Shown: in pieces, positions 17,016 through 25,791 of the stretch
How the letters are laid out: each line of letters opens with the position of its first letter
Position numbering within the stretch: the first letter of the stretch is position 1
Origin: Candidatus Odyssella sp.
GTDB taxonomy: Bacteria; Pseudomonadota; Alphaproteobacteria; Bin65
Assembly (NCBI GenBank): GCA_016792765.1
Contig: JAEULD010000295.1
Coordinates: 1-39,990, forward strand
DNA length: 39,990 nucleotides
Direction: 5' to 3'
Position numbers and translations under genes: made by a program
Notes under the pieces: generated by a model
The model's database searches: none
Told to the model about the DNA's origin: nothing
Seen by the model: the letters and a program-made list of their open reading frames with translations, nothing else

Positions 17016-17444
17016 ATGGTCCTTAGCCGCCGCCTATTCGCCGCCACCGCCATTCTCATGGGAGTTCTCGCCGCCATGCCGGCCGAAGCACAACAGGAAA
17101 AGACCACCGCCAGCGGACTGCGCTACACCGACACCAAAGCCGGCACCGGCAAGACGGCGGCCGCCGGCCGCACCGTGGAAGTGCACTACACCGGCTGGCT
17201 GTATCTCGACGGCCTGAAAGGCAAGCAGTTCGATTCCTCGCGCGCCCGCGGCCCGTTTTCGTTTCCGCTCGGCGCCGGGCAGGTGATCAAGGGCTGGGAC
17301 GAGGGCGTGGCCGGCATGAAGGAAGGCGGGCAGCGCACGCTGATCATTCCGCCGCAGCTCGGCTATGGCGAACGTGGCGCCGGCGGCGTCATCCCGCCCA
17401 ATGCCACGCTGCTGTTCGAGGTCGAGTTGCTGCGGGTTAAGTAG
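17016..17444 (+). CDS. FKBP-type peptidyl-prolyl cis-trans isomerase, exported
   Basis: This 142-residue protein starts at ATG 17016 behind GGAGA. Residues 1-26 form a signal peptide (SRRLF, then an Ala/Leu-rich core ending AMPAEAQ), so it acts in the periplasm. The rest is a single FKBP domain with VEVHYTGWLYLDG, KQFDSSRARGPFSFPLGAGQVIKGWDEGV, GGQRTLIIPPQLGYGE and PPNATLLFEVELL. The binding-pocket Tyr, Asp, Phe, Val-Ile and Trp are all present. It accelerates prolyl isomerisation in folding exported proteins. It lies just upstream of dapF in the same direction, 62 bases apart. Confidence 0.93.
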   Translation: MVLSRRLFAATAILMGVLAAMPAEAQQEKTTASGLRYTDTKAGTGKTAAAGRTVEVHYTGWLYLDGLKGKQFDSSRARGPFSFPLGAGQVIKGWDEGVAGMKEGGQRTLIIPPQLGYGERGAGGVIPPNATLLFEVELLRVK

Positions 17445-17506
17445 CCGGCATCGCGCACGCCTGGGCCGCATGGACTCGGGCGCGGGGCTGCCCATATAAG
17501 GCGGCC

Positions 17507-18352
17507 ATGCAGCCGCGCGATTTCATCAAGATGCACGGGGCCGGGAACGACTTCGTCGTTCTCGACCTGCGCCGTGGCGGCGCGGCACCGACCGCGAGAG
17601 AAGCGGTCGCGATCGCCGACCGGCACCGCGGCATCGGCTGCGATCAGATCATCCTGATCGGCCCCGCGCCCACCGGCGTGGCCGATCTGGGGCTGACTTT
17701 CCTCAACAGCGACGGCTCCGCGTCCGGGGCCTGCGGCAACGGCACCCGCTGCGTCGCCGACTTCCTGATGGCGGAGCGCGGCGCCGACCATCTCGCGCTC
17801 GAGACCGTGGCCGGCATCCTCGATTGCGCGCGCGGCCGCGACGGCCGCGTGACGGTCGATATGGGCCGCGCGCGCACCGAATGGCGCGACATCCCCCTGT
17901 CGGAGGCGCGCGACACGCTTCATCTCGGCATCGGCGAAGGGCCGGTGAAGGATCCGGTCGGCGTGAGCATGGGCAATCCGCACGCGGTCTTTTTCGTGCG
18001 CGAGGTGGCGGAGGTGCCGATCGCGGCGATCGGGCCCAAGCTCGAGCGCAATCCGCTGTTTCCCGAGCGGGCGAATATCGGCTTCGCCGAGGTGCGCGCG
18101 CCCGACCGCATCCGCCTGCGCGTGTGGGAGCGCGGCGCGGGCCTGACGCTCGCCTGCGGCTCGGGCGCCTGCGCGGCGCTCGTCGCCGCGGTGCGCCGCG
18201 GCCTCGCACGGCGCAAGGCGGCGCTGGAGCTCGACGGCGGGACGCTCGAGATCGAATGGCTCGAGAACGGCCATGTGCTGATGACCGGCCCGACCGCGAT
18301 CTCGTTCCACGGCACGATCAACCCCGCGATGCTCGACGGGGGCGCGCGATGA
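17507..18352 (+). CDS. dapF: Diaminopimelate epimerase
   Basis: This 281-residue cytoplasmic enzyme converts LL- to meso-diaminopimelate for lysine and peptidoglycan. It has the N-terminal FIKMHGAGNDFVVLD and both catalytic cysteines in their usual contexts: SGACGNGTRC and LACGSGACAA. Length is normal. The TGA stop overlaps the ATG of mtaB by four bases (ATGA), pointing to translational coupling. The dapF-mtaB-ftsY order is common in alphaproteobacteria. Confidence 0.97.
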   Translation: MQPRDFIKMHGAGNDFVVLDLRRGGAAPTAREAVAIADRHRGIGCDQIILIGPAPTGVADLGLTFLNSDGSASGACGNGTRCVADFLMAERGADHLALETVAGILDCARGRDGRVTVDMGRARTEWRDIPLSEARDTLHLGIGEGPVKDPVGVSMGNPHAVFFVREVAEVPIAAIGPKLERNPLFPERANIGFAEVRAPDRIRLRVWERGAGLTLACGSGACAALVAAVRRGLARRKAALELDGGTLEIEWLENGHVLMTGPTAISFHGTINPAMLDGGAR

Positions 18353-19638
18353 GCAAGGTCGACGTCATAACGTTCGGCTGCCGGCTCAACGCCTACGAGT
18401 CCGAGCTGATCGCCGCGAAAGCCGCGGCTGCGGGCCTCGCCGACGCCGTCATCGTCAATACCTGCGCGGTCACCGCCGAGGCCGAGCGCCAGGCGCGCCA
18501 GGCGATCCGCAAGGCCCGCCGCACGCGGCCCGATGCGAAGCTGATCGTCACCGGCTGCGCCGCCCAGATCGCGCCCGAGAAGTGGGCGGCGATGGCCGAG
18601 GTGGATGGGGTAATCGGCAACGCGGAGAAATTGGAGGCGCAGTCCTATTCGCCGGCTCTCGCCGGGGGAGAAGGCGATTCCTACGGTCACGAAAAAATCC
18701 GCGTGAATGACATCTTCGCGGCCCGCGAGACGGCCTCGCATCTGGTCGGCGGCTTCGAAGGCCGCGCGCGCGCGTTCGTTCAGGTCCAGAACGGCTGCGA
18801 CCACCGTTGCACATTCTGCATCATCCCCTACGGCCGCGGGAATTCGCGCTCCGTGCCGCTCGGCCCGATCGTCGAGCAGGTGCGCGCGCTGGTCGCCAGC
18901 GGCTACGCCGAGATCGTCCTCACCGGCGTGGACATCACCGCCTACGGCGCCGACCTGCCCGGCAAGCCGAGCCTCGGCGAGATGGCCGCTCGGCTCCTGA
19001 AGGCCGTGCCGGAGCTGCGGCGCCTGCGCCTAACCTCGCTCGATCCGGTCGAGATCGACGATGCGCTCTGGCGGCTGATCGCCGAAGAGCCGCGGCTGAT
19101 GCCGCATCTGCACCTCTCGCTGCAGTCCGGCGACGATCTCGTGCTGAAACGCATGAAGCGCCGCCATTCGCGCGCCGATGCCGTCGCCGCGACCGAGCGC
19201 GCGCGGCGCTTGCGCCCCGGCATCGCGTTCGGCGCCGATCTCATCGCCGGTTTTCCGACCGAGAGCGAGGCGATGTTCGACAACACGCTGGCGCTCGTCG
19301 CGGACTGCGAGCTCGCCTACCTCCACGTCTTCCCCTACTCCGCGCGCGAACGCACGCCGGCCGCGAAGATGCCGCAAGTGCCGGTACCGGTGCGCCGCGA
19401 GCGCGCCGCGCGCCTGCGCGCCGCCGGCGATGCGGCGCTCGCGCGCTTTCTCGCGCGGCTGGTGGGCGGCAAGGCCGAAGCTCTGGTCGAAACGCCGGGG
19501 CGCGGGCGCACCGAGCACTATGCGCCGATCGCGCTCCCGCTGGCGCACGCTCCGGGCACCGTCGCCCGCGTGCGCGTGACGGGCTCGACCGGCACGATGC
19601 TCGTGGCCGAGGGCGCGGAACGCGAGCGCGCCGCATGA
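18349..19638 (+). CDS. mtaB: tRNA t6A37 methylthiotransferase MtaB
   Basis: This 429-residue radical-SAM enzyme adds a methylthio group to N6-threonylcarbamoyladenosine at position 37 of tRNAs. The N-terminal UPF0004 domain has cluster cysteines in TFGCRLNAYE, VNTCAVT and VTGCAAQ. The radical-SAM cluster is GCDHRCTFCIIPYGRGNSRS. HLHLSLQSG and GADLIAGFPTE follow, then a C-terminal TRAM-like domain. The linker near residues 100-125 (SPALAGGEGDSYG) is low in similarity to anything I know but is in frame. The gene overlaps dapF and ftsY by four bases on each side. Confidence 0.95.
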   Translation: MSKVDVITFGCRLNAYESELIAAKAAAAGLADAVIVNTCAVTAEAERQARQAIRKARRTRPDAKLIVTGCAAQIAPEKWAAMAEVDGVIGNAEKLEAQSYSPALAGGEGDSYGHEKIRVNDIFAARETASHLVGGFEGRARAFVQVQNGCDHRCTFCIIPYGRGNSRSVPLGPIVEQVRALVASGYAEIVLTGVDITAYGADLPGKPSLGEMAARLLKAVPELRRLRLTSLDPVEIDDALWRLIAEEPRLMPHLHLSLQSGDDLVLKRMKRRHSRADAVAATERARRLRPGIAFGADLIAGFPTESEAMFDNTLALVADCELAYLHVFPYSARERTPAAKMPQVPVPVRRERAARLRAAGDAALARFLARLVGGKAEALVETPGRGRTEHYAPIALPLAHAPGTVARVRVTGSTGTMLVAEGAERERAA

Positions 19639-20552
19639 ACTGGTTTTCGCGGCTCAAGTCGGGGCTTGCCAAATCCTCGGCCAAGCTCGGCGACGGCATC
19701 GTCGGCATCTTCAAGGGCGGCCGGAAGCTGGACTCCGCCTCGATCGGCGACCTCGAAGAGCTGCTGATCCAGGCCGATCTCGGGCCGGCCACCGCCGCGA
19801 AGCTCGCGGCCGCCCTGCAAAAGCGCCGCTTCGAGCGCGAGGTGAGCGGCGACGAGGTACGGACCGCCCTGGCCGAGGAGATTGCCGCGATCCTGGCGCC
19901 GGCGGCGAAGCCGCTCGCGCTCGACGCCGCCAAAAAGCCGCATGTCGTCCTCGTGGTCGGCGTGAACGGCAGCGGCAAGACGACGACGATCGGCAAGCTC
20001 GCGCAGCAGCTTCGCGGCGACGGCAGGCGCGTGACGCTCGCCGCCGGCGATACGTTCCGCGCCGCCGCGATCGACCAGCTCAAGATCTGGGGCGAGCGCA
20101 CCGGCTGCCCGGTCGTCGCCAAGCAGCCCGGCGCCGACGCCGCCGGCCTCACCTTCGAGGCGCTCGAGCAGGCGAAGGCGCGCGGCGACGACGCGCTGCT
20201 GATCGATACCGCCGGCCGGCTCCAGAACAAGACCGAGCTGATGGCCGAGCTCACGAAGATCGTGCGCGTGCTGAAGAAGCTCGACGCGAGCGCGCCGCAC
20301 ACGGTGCTGCTCGTGCTCGACGCCAATATCGGCCAGAACGCGCATGCGCAGGTAGAGGTGTTCAAGTCCGTCGCCGGCGTTACCGGCCTCGCCGTCACCA
20401 AGCTCGACGGCACGGCCAAGGGCGGCGTGGTGGTGGCGCTCGCCGAGCGCTTCGGCCTGCCCGTGCACGCGATCGGCGTCGGCGAGGGCGCTGACGACCT
20501 CCGCCCGTTCGACCCCCAGGAGTTTGCCCGCACGCTCGTGGGCCTCGGGTGA
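19635..20552 (+). CDS. ftsY: Signal recognition particle receptor FtsY
   Basis: This 305-residue GTPase brings SRP-ribosome complexes to the inner membrane. It lacks the long acidic A domain of the Escherichia coli protein, as is usual in alphaproteobacteria, and starts MNWFSRLKSGLAK with an amphipathic helix. The N domain is followed by the G domain: VVGVNGSGKTTTIGKLA (P-loop), AGDTFRAAAIDQL, LIDTAGRL and TKLDGTAKGG. The insert-box region reads LDANIGQNA where many homologues have DATTGQNA. Its ATG overlaps the mtaB stop (ATGA). Confidence 0.96.
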   Translation: MNWFSRLKSGLAKSSAKLGDGIVGIFKGGRKLDSASIGDLEELLIQADLGPATAAKLAAALQKRRFEREVSGDEVRTALAEEIAAILAPAAKPLALDAAKKPHVVLVVGVNGSGKTTTIGKLAQQLRGDGRRVTLAAGDTFRAAAIDQLKIWGERTGCPVVAKQPGADAAGLTFEALEQAKARGDDALLIDTAGRLQNKTELMAELTKIVRVLKKLDASAPHTVLLVLDANIGQNAHAQVEVFKSVAGVTGLAVTKLDGTAKGGVVVALAERFGLPVHAIGVGEGADDLRPFDPQEFARTLVGLG

Positions 20553-20598
20553 AGCAAGAAGGCGAACGGGAGCCGGAGAGTAGCAAGCAAGGCCCACC

Positions 20599-20730
20599 GC
20601 CAAGACTCCAAGGCACGAAGCGGGAAGGATCGCGCGCCAAGGATGCGCGATGAGCAAGGCGAGCTCCCTGGCGCCGCCTTCCCGCGGCGCAATCTGCCCT
20701 TCGATGATCTTGGTGTCTTCGTGTCTTGGT
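20599..20730. repeat. Short intergenic element with 22-bp imperfect terminal inverted repeats
   Basis: The left arm (20599-20620, GCCAAGACTCCAAGGCACGAAG in two parts around AAGG) and the reverse complement of the right arm (20709-20730, beginning ACCAAGACACGAAG) match at 17 of 22 positions. They flank an 88-base GC-rich core. The CCAAGACACGAAGACACCAAG type of word is, to my knowledge, widespread in environmental bacterial genomes as a dispersed repeat. No coding capacity is seen. It fills most of the ftsY-fabI gap. Confidence 0.65.
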
Positions 20731-20786
20731 GATGATTCTCCGTTCCTTTTTCCACTCCCGGCGCCCCGGCTCCCGTTCACTTCCCT

Positions 20787-20814
20787 TTGACGCCCACCGC
20801 CCCTCGGGTAGGAT
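20787..20814 (+). promoter_or_regulatory. Probable fabI promoter
   Basis: TTGACG (20787-20792), a 16-base spacer and TAGGAT (20809-20814) lie 36 bases before the fabI ATG. They lie just outside the inverted-repeat element, so fabI has its own promoter after the ftsY operon. TTAGGAAAC before the ATG at 20850 serves as the ribosome-binding site. Confidence 0.5.
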
Positions 20815-20849
20815 GGGAACAAATCCGCAGCATCCCTTAGGAAACGCCC

Positions 20850-21686
20850 ATGTCCGCACCGCTCATGGCCGGCAAGAAGGGCCTCATCATGGGGGTGGCC
20901 AACGACCGCTCGATCGCCTGGGGCATCGCGCGCATGGCCGCCCAGCACGGCGCCGAGCTGGCCTTCACGTTCCAGGGCGAGGCGCTGGAGCGCCGCGTGC
21001 GCCCGCTCGCGGCCTCGGTGAATTCGCCGCTCGTCCTCCCCTGCGACGTGACCGACGACAAGAGCCTCGACACGACCTTCGCCGCGATCAAGGAAAAGTG
21101 GGGCCGGCTCGATTTCGTGGTCCACGCGATCGCGTTCTCCGACAAGGAGCAGCTCAAGGGCAAATACGTCGCCACGACGCGGGACAATTTCGCGCGCACG
21201 ATGGACATCTCGTGCTTCTCGTTCACCGACGTGTGCCGGCGCGCGAGCGCGCTGATGGACAAGGGCGGCAGCCTCGTCACGCTGACCTATTTCGGCGCCG
21301 AGCGCGTGATGCCGCACTACAACGTGATGGGCGTGGCCAAGGCCGCGCTCGAAGCCAGCGTGCGCTATCTCGCTGCCGATCTCGGCGACCGCGGCATCCG
21401 CGTGAACGCGATCTCGGCCGGGCCGATCAAGACGCTGGCCGCCTCGGGCATCGGCGACTTCCGCTATATCCTCAAATGGAACGAGTACAACGCACCGCTG
21501 CGGCGCAACGTCTCGCTGGAGGACGTGGGCGGCTCGGCGCTCTACCTGCTCAGCGACCTCTCGGGCGGCGTCACCGGCGAGGTGCACCATGTCGATGCCG
21601 GCTACCACATCGTCGGCATGAAGTCGATCGACGCGCCCGACATCGCGCAGATGCAGGCCGGCAATTCCAAGAACGAAGCGGCCTGA
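20850..21686 (+). CDS. fabI: Enoyl-[acyl-carrier-protein] reductase (NADH)
   Basis: This 278-residue short-chain dehydrogenase-like enzyme performs the last reduction of each fatty acid elongation cycle. The N-terminus KKGLIMGVANDRSIAWGIA is the FabI NAD-binding motif. VVHAIAFSD follows, then the active-site pair Tyr-x6-Lys in the region LTYFGAERVMPHYNVMGVAKAALEASVRYLA. NAISAGPIKTLAASGI matches the flexible substrate loop. The C-terminus HHVDAGYHIVGM is typical. Length is normal. It is monocistronic or loosely linked to aroC, 93 bases downstream. Confidence 0.97.
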   Translation: MSAPLMAGKKGLIMGVANDRSIAWGIARMAAQHGAELAFTFQGEALERRVRPLAASVNSPLVLPCDVTDDKSLDTTFAAIKEKWGRLDFVVHAIAFSDKEQLKGKYVATTRDNFARTMDISCFSFTDVCRRASALMDKGGSLVTLTYFGAERVMPHYNVMGVAKAALEASVRYLAADLGDRGIRVNAISAGPIKTLAASGIGDFRYILKWNEYNAPLRRNVSLEDVGGSALYLLSDLSGGVTGEVHHVDAGYHIVGMKSIDAPDIAQMQAGNSKNEAA

Positions 21687-21779
21687 CGCCGCTGGGGCCG
21701 GAGACAGGTGCGGCCGGGCTTGCTATTTGTGACGAACCTCACTTTGCGCTCCCCGTGATCTCTGGTTTCTGAGCCCGCG

Positions 21780-22877
21780 ATGTCCGGCAACTGGTTCGGC
21801 CACTCTTTCCGCTTTGCGACCTGGGGCGAAAGCCACGGGCCGGCGATCGGCGCCATGGTGGACGGCGTGCCGCCGGGGCTGCCGCTGACCGAGGCCGATA
21901 TCCAGGTCTGGCTGGACAAGCGCCGGCCGGGAACGAGCAAGTACGTCACGCAGCGCCAAGAGCCGGATTCCGTACGCATCCTCTCCGGCGTGTTCGAAGG
22001 AAAGACGACCGGGACGCCGATCGCGCTGATCGTCGACAACGTCGACCAGCGCTCGAAGGACTATTCCGACATCAAGGATCTGTTCCGCCCCGGCCACGCC
22101 GATTACACCTATTTCAAGAAATACGGCCTGCGCGACTATCGCGGCGGCGGGCGCGCCTCGGCGCGCGAGACGGCGATGCGGGTCGCCGCCGGCGCGATCG
22201 CGCGCAAGATCCTGCTCCAGACGTTTCCGGAGTTTCGCGTGCGCGGCGCGATGACGAAGATCGGGCCGTTGCGCATCAATCCCGACAAGTGGGATTGGGC
22301 GCAGGTGGATCAGAACCCGTTCTGGTGCCCCGATGAATCGGCAGTGCCGATGTGGAGCCGTTTTCTCGACATGGTGCGTAAGGAGGGCTCGTCCGCCGGC
22401 GCCGTCGTCGAGATCCACGCGAGCGGAATCCCGGCCGGCCTCGGCGCGCCGATCTATTCGAAGCTCGACGCCGATCTCGCCGCGGCGATCATGGGCATCA
22501 ACGCGGTGAAGGGCGTCGAGATCGGCGACGGCTTCGGCATCACCGCGATCCCCGGCGAGGACGCGCACGACGAGATGCGCATGAAAGACGTGCCCGGCAA
22601 GAACGCGCGCGAGCCGGAGTTCCTTTCCAACCACGCCGGCGGCATCCTGGGCGGCATCTCGACCGGGCAGGACATCGTCGTGCGATTCGCGGTGAAGCCC
22701 ACCTCTTCGGTGCTCACGCCGCGCCGCACCGTCAGCGTGCACGGCGAGGACGCGACCGTCGCCACCAAGGGCCGCCACGATCCCTGCGTCGGCATCCGCT
22801 CGGTTCCGGTCGGCGAAGCGATGGTCGCGTGCGTGCTCGCCGATCACTGGATGCGGCATCGCGCGCAGTGCGGGTGA
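21780..22877 (+). CDS. aroC: Chorismate synthase
   Basis: This 365-residue FMN-dependent enzyme makes chorismate from EPSP at the end of the shikimate pathway. Signature blocks seen are [72 protein letters not shown] and the C-terminal [43 protein letters not shown]. All family motifs and the length are as expected. It converges on the acyl-CoA dehydrogenase gene with only 15 bases between stops and no clear terminator. Confidence 0.97.
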   Translation: MSGNWFGHSFRFATWGESHGPAIGAMVDGVPPGLPLTEADIQVWLDKRRPGTSKYVTQRQEPDSVRILSGVFEGKTTGTPIALIVDNVDQRSKDYSDIKDLFRPGHADYTYFKKYGLRDYRGGGRASARETAMRVAAGAIARKILLQTFPEFRVRGAMTKIGPLRINPDKWDWAQVDQNPFWCPDESAVPMWSRFLDMVRKEGSSAGAVVEIHASGIPAGLGAPIYSKLDADLAAAIMGINAVKGVEIGDGFGITAIPGEDAHDEMRMKDVPGKNAREPEFLSNHAGGILGGISTGQDIVVRFAVKPTSSVLTPRRTVSVHGEDATVATKGRHDPCVGIRSVPVGEAMVACVLADHWMRHRAQCG

Positions 22878-22892
22878 CCCCGCTGCGATCGC

Positions 22893-24098
22893 CTATTCGC
22901 CGCCCTTCTTCGCATATCCCTCCCGCGTCTGCGGGAGTTTCCTGTTGAGAATTCGCGAGGCGACGAGCGTGCGCAGGATCTGCGCGGTGCCGCCCGCGAT
23001 CGCGAACATCCGCGCATCGCGGACATAGCGCTCCATCGGGTTGTCGCGCGAATAGCCGGCCGCACCCCATACCTGGAGCGCGTCGTTGGTGACCCGGATC
23101 GCCATTTCCGACGCGAACACCTTGGCCTGCGCGGCCATCGCCACGTCGGGAAAGCCGCCCGGCGAATGCGCGGCGCTGGCGGCGGCACGCTGGATCATCA
23201 AGCGCGCGGCGGCGAGCTGGATGCTCATGTCGGCCAGCATCCAATGGAGGCCCTGGAATTCGGCGATCGGGCGGCCGAACTGCTCGCGCTTCTGGCTGTA
23301 GCCGAGCGCCAGATCGTAAGCGCCCTGCGCGAGGCCGAGTGCCACCGTGGCGGCGCCGACGCGCTGCGAATTGTAGGCGTCCATCAGATCGGCGAAGCCC
23401 TTTCGCAGGCCGCGCGGCGGGATCACCATGCGGTCGGGCGTGATCTCCATGTCCTCGAACAGCACCTGCGTTTCGGGTATGCCGCGCAGGCCCATCGCCG
23501 GCTCGCGCTTGCCGATCACGAGGCCCTTGGTCTCGTCGCGGATCGCGATGAAGCCGCCGATGCCCTGATCCTGTCCGTTCTCGAACACGCGGGCGAAGAC
23601 GAGGTGGAGCCGCGAAACGCCGCCGCCCGTGATCCAATGCTTCAGGCCGTTCACCACGTAGACGTTGCCGCGCTTGTCGGCGCGCGTGGTCATCTCGGTG
23701 GCGGCACTGCCGGCGCCGGGCTCGGTGATGCAGATCGCCGGCTTGTCGCCGCCGAGCACCAACGACGCAGCGAGTTTCTTCTGGTCCTCCGAGCCGTAAG
23801 CCATGATCGCGCCGATCGCACCCATGTTCGCCTCGACGACGATGCGCGCCGACGGGCCGCACACCTGCGCCATCTCGTCGATGACGAGTACCGTGTCGAG
23901 ATAGCTGCGCCCCTGCCCGCCATAGGCCTTGGGGATCGTCATGCCGAAGAAGCCGGCCTCGACCAGCTCCTTCACGTTGCCCCAGGGATACTGCTCGCTA
24001 CGGTCGATCTCGGCCGCGCGGGCCGCGAAGCTTCCGCGCGCGAGCGCGCGGGCCTTGGCCTGCAGCGCCTGCTGATCGGGCGTCAGTTGAAAGTCCAA
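22893..24098 (-). CDS. Acyl-CoA dehydrogenase family protein
   Basis: This 401-residue FAD-dependent dehydrogenase-like protein has all three domains: an N-terminal helical part (LDFQLTPDQQALQAKARALA), a middle beta part (CITEPGAGSAATEMTTRA, GLKHWITGGG) and C-terminal FAD helices (SQKREQFGRPIAEFQGLHWMLADM). I start at TTG 24098, seven bases after GGAGG. The ATG at 24215 would add a leader encoded by the repeat element at 24170-24241. At the usual catalytic-Glu site of short/medium-chain enzymes (YEGT) it has A-G-G-T, with G369 at the Glu position. The base may lie elsewhere, as in isovaleryl-CoA dehydrogenase, or the reaction may differ. The substrate is unknown. Confidence 0.88.
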   Translation of the reverse strand: MDFQLTPDQQALQAKARALARGSFAARAAEIDRSEQYPWGNVKELVEAGFFGMTIPKAYGGQGRSYLDTVLVIDEMAQVCGPSARIVVEANMGAIGAIMAYGSEDQKKLAASLVLGGDKPAICITEPGAGSAATEMTTRADKRGNVYVVNGLKHWITGGGVSRLHLVFARVFENGQDQGIGGFIAIRDETKGLVIGKREPAMGLRGIPETQVLFEDMEITPDRMVIPPRGLRKGFADLMDAYNSQRVGAATVALGLAQGAYDLALGYSQKREQFGRPIAEFQGLHWMLADMSIQLAAARLMIQRAAASAAHSPGGFPDVAMAAQAKVFASEMAIRVTNDALQVWGAAGYSRDNPMERYVRDARMFAIAGGTAQILRTLVASRILNRKLPQTREGYAKKGGE

Positions 24099-24169
24099 GG
24101 CCGTCCCTCCCACAGGTTGGAATCGCGATCGCCTCGTATGCGGCAAGGGCGGAAGAATAGACACAGAGG

Positions 24170-24241
24170 ACACGGAGGACACGGAGAAGATTCGATGCGC
24201 GCCAATATCGCGCAACTTCTCTTTCTCCGTGCTCTCCGTGG
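24170..24241. repeat. Short intergenic element with CACGGAG inverted repeats
   Basis: The left arm (24170-24188, ACACGGAGGACACGGAGAA) and the reverse complement of the right arm (24223-24241, CCACGGAGAGCACGGAGAA) match at 16 of 19 positions. They flank a 34-base core. Left of the arm the same word continues as ACACAGAGG. CACAGAGGACACGGAG words of this kind are, to my knowledge, found as dispersed repeats in many unrelated environmental bacteria. It lies in the divergent gap between the acyl-CoA dehydrogenase and TPR genes and has no coding capacity. Confidence 0.65.
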
Positions 24242-24334
24242 TTCAATCATGGCTTTTTCGCATGACCGGCGATGGCGGCTTGACCAAGACAAGCGCACAG
24301 CGCTCGGCTATCACGTCGCGCGGGAGGAGCACCG

Positions 24335-25723
24335 ATGCCCAAGGATTGCCGCGGACTGGAGATGACGGCCGCCAGCGATACGGCGGTCGAGGCCTACGAT
24401 CTGACGATCCGCGCCTATCTCGCCTTTGCGCGGGACACCGGCGATCGCCTGAAAGCCGCGTACGCGGCCGACGCCGACATGCCGATGTCGCACTGCCTGA
24501 AAGGCTATTTCTTTCAGCTGTTCTCGAATCCGGCGCTGCATCCCAAGGCCGACCAGGCGTTGGCGCAGGCCCAGTCGGCGGCGGACGCGCGCGGCGCCAA
24601 CACGCGCGAGCGCACCCACATCGCCGCGCTGGCGGCATGGCGCGCAGGCGACCTCCGGAAAGCCACCGCGCTGTGGGAAGCGATCCTGATCGAGCACCCG
24701 CGCGACATCCTCGCGCTGAAGCTCGGCCACTTCACGCATTTCTATCTCGGCGATGCCGCCGAGCTGCGCGATTCCGTGGCGCGCGTGCTGCCCTGCTGGA
24801 GCGAGAGCACGCCCGATTACGGCTACGTGCTCGCCATGCGCGCATTCGGGCTCGAGGAAGCGGGCGACTATGCCGAGGCCGAAAAGGCCGGGCGCCGCTC
24901 GGTCGAAATCAATCGCGAGGACAGCTGGGGCGTGCACGCCGTGGCGCATGTCCTGGAAATGCAGGGCCGCGCGAAGGAAGGCATCGCCTGGGTGGCGGAT
25001 CTGCGCCCCTCCTGGAGCAAGGCCAACAATTTCCGCTTCCACGTGAGCTGGCACCAGGCGCTGTTCCATTTCGAGCGCGAGGAATACGGCGAGGCGCTCG
25101 CGCTCTACGACGGCGAGTTCCGGGCCGAGCGCACCGACGACATCCTCGACCTGAGCAATGCGATCGCGATGCTGTGGCGGCTCGAGGACGAGGGCGTAAG
25201 CGTGGGCGGACGCTGGGACGAGCTGGCCGCGATCGCCGAGAGGCGCAGCGACGATCGCGTGCTCGCCTTCGCCGACGCGCATTTCGCGATGGCGCTGGCG
25301 GCCGGCGGGCGGGCCGAGCGCGCGGCGGCGATGGCGCAGGCGATGTCCGCCGCCAAGGCCGGCGGGCGCGTGACGGAGGCACCGATCCTGCGCGGCATCG
25401 GCGCCGCGCTCGCGGGCGCGATCCTCGCGTTTCGCCGCGGCGACTTTGCCGCCGTCGTCGAGCGGCTCTATCCGCGCCGCCACGAGGTTCGCGACATCGG
25501 CGGCAGCCGGGCGCAGCGCGACGTGTTCGCGCGCCTCCTGATCCGTGCCGCGCTCGCGGCCGGCCGGCCGAAGCTGGCGCGCGCGCTGCTGGCCGAGCGC
25601 GCGGCGCGCAATCCGAATAGCGCCTGGACCTGGAAGCGCAGCGCGGACGCCCTCGCAGCGCTCGGCGACGCGGCCGGCGCGGCCGCGGCGCGCGCCCGCG
25701 CGGCGCGGCTGCTTGCGGCATGA
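24335..25723 (+). CDS. TPR protein, TTC38-like
   Basis: This 462-residue soluble helical-repeat protein starts at ATG 24335 behind GGGAGGAG. No signal peptide or membrane segment is seen. TPR-like helix pairs run along the whole length. The central block SWGVHAVAHVLEMQGRAKEGIAWV, then WHQALFHFEREEYGEALALYD, resembles the tetratricopeptide repeat protein 38 family, known in animals and in many bacteria, whose molecular function is not established. The C-terminal ~60 residues are Ala/Arg-rich. It is likely a scaffold, but no partner can be named. The small AhpD-like gene follows after 68 bases in the same direction. Confidence 0.82.
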   Translation: MPKDCRGLEMTAASDTAVEAYDLTIRAYLAFARDTGDRLKAAYAADADMPMSHCLKGYFFQLFSNPALHPKADQALAQAQSAADARGANTRERTHIAALAAWRAGDLRKATALWEAILIEHPRDILALKLGHFTHFYLGDAAELRDSVARVLPCWSESTPDYGYVLAMRAFGLEEAGDYAEAEKAGRRSVEINREDSWGVHAVAHVLEMQGRAKEGIAWVADLRPSWSKANNFRFHVSWHQALFHFEREEYGEALALYDGEFRAERTDDILDLSNAIAMLWRLEDEGVSVGGRWDELAAIAERRSDDRVLAFADAHFAMALAAGGRAERAAAMAQAMSAAKAGGRVTEAPILRGIGAALAGAILAFRRGDFAAVVERLYPRRHEVRDIGGSRAQRDVFARLLIRAALAAGRPKLARALLAERAARNPNSAWTWKRSADALAALGDAAGAAAARARAARLLAA

Positions 25724-25791
25724 TTCCCTCCCCGTCCCGCGCCGGGCAAGGCTAGGCTCGGCGCGACAATCGATTCCGAACGGAGAGCCCC

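Noticed and set aside
18640-18700. Possible palindromic-element insertion inside mtaB
   Set aside because: A small GCCGGC/GCCGG hairpin is visible, but the frame is intact and MtaB linkers at this site vary in length. Evidence is too thin.
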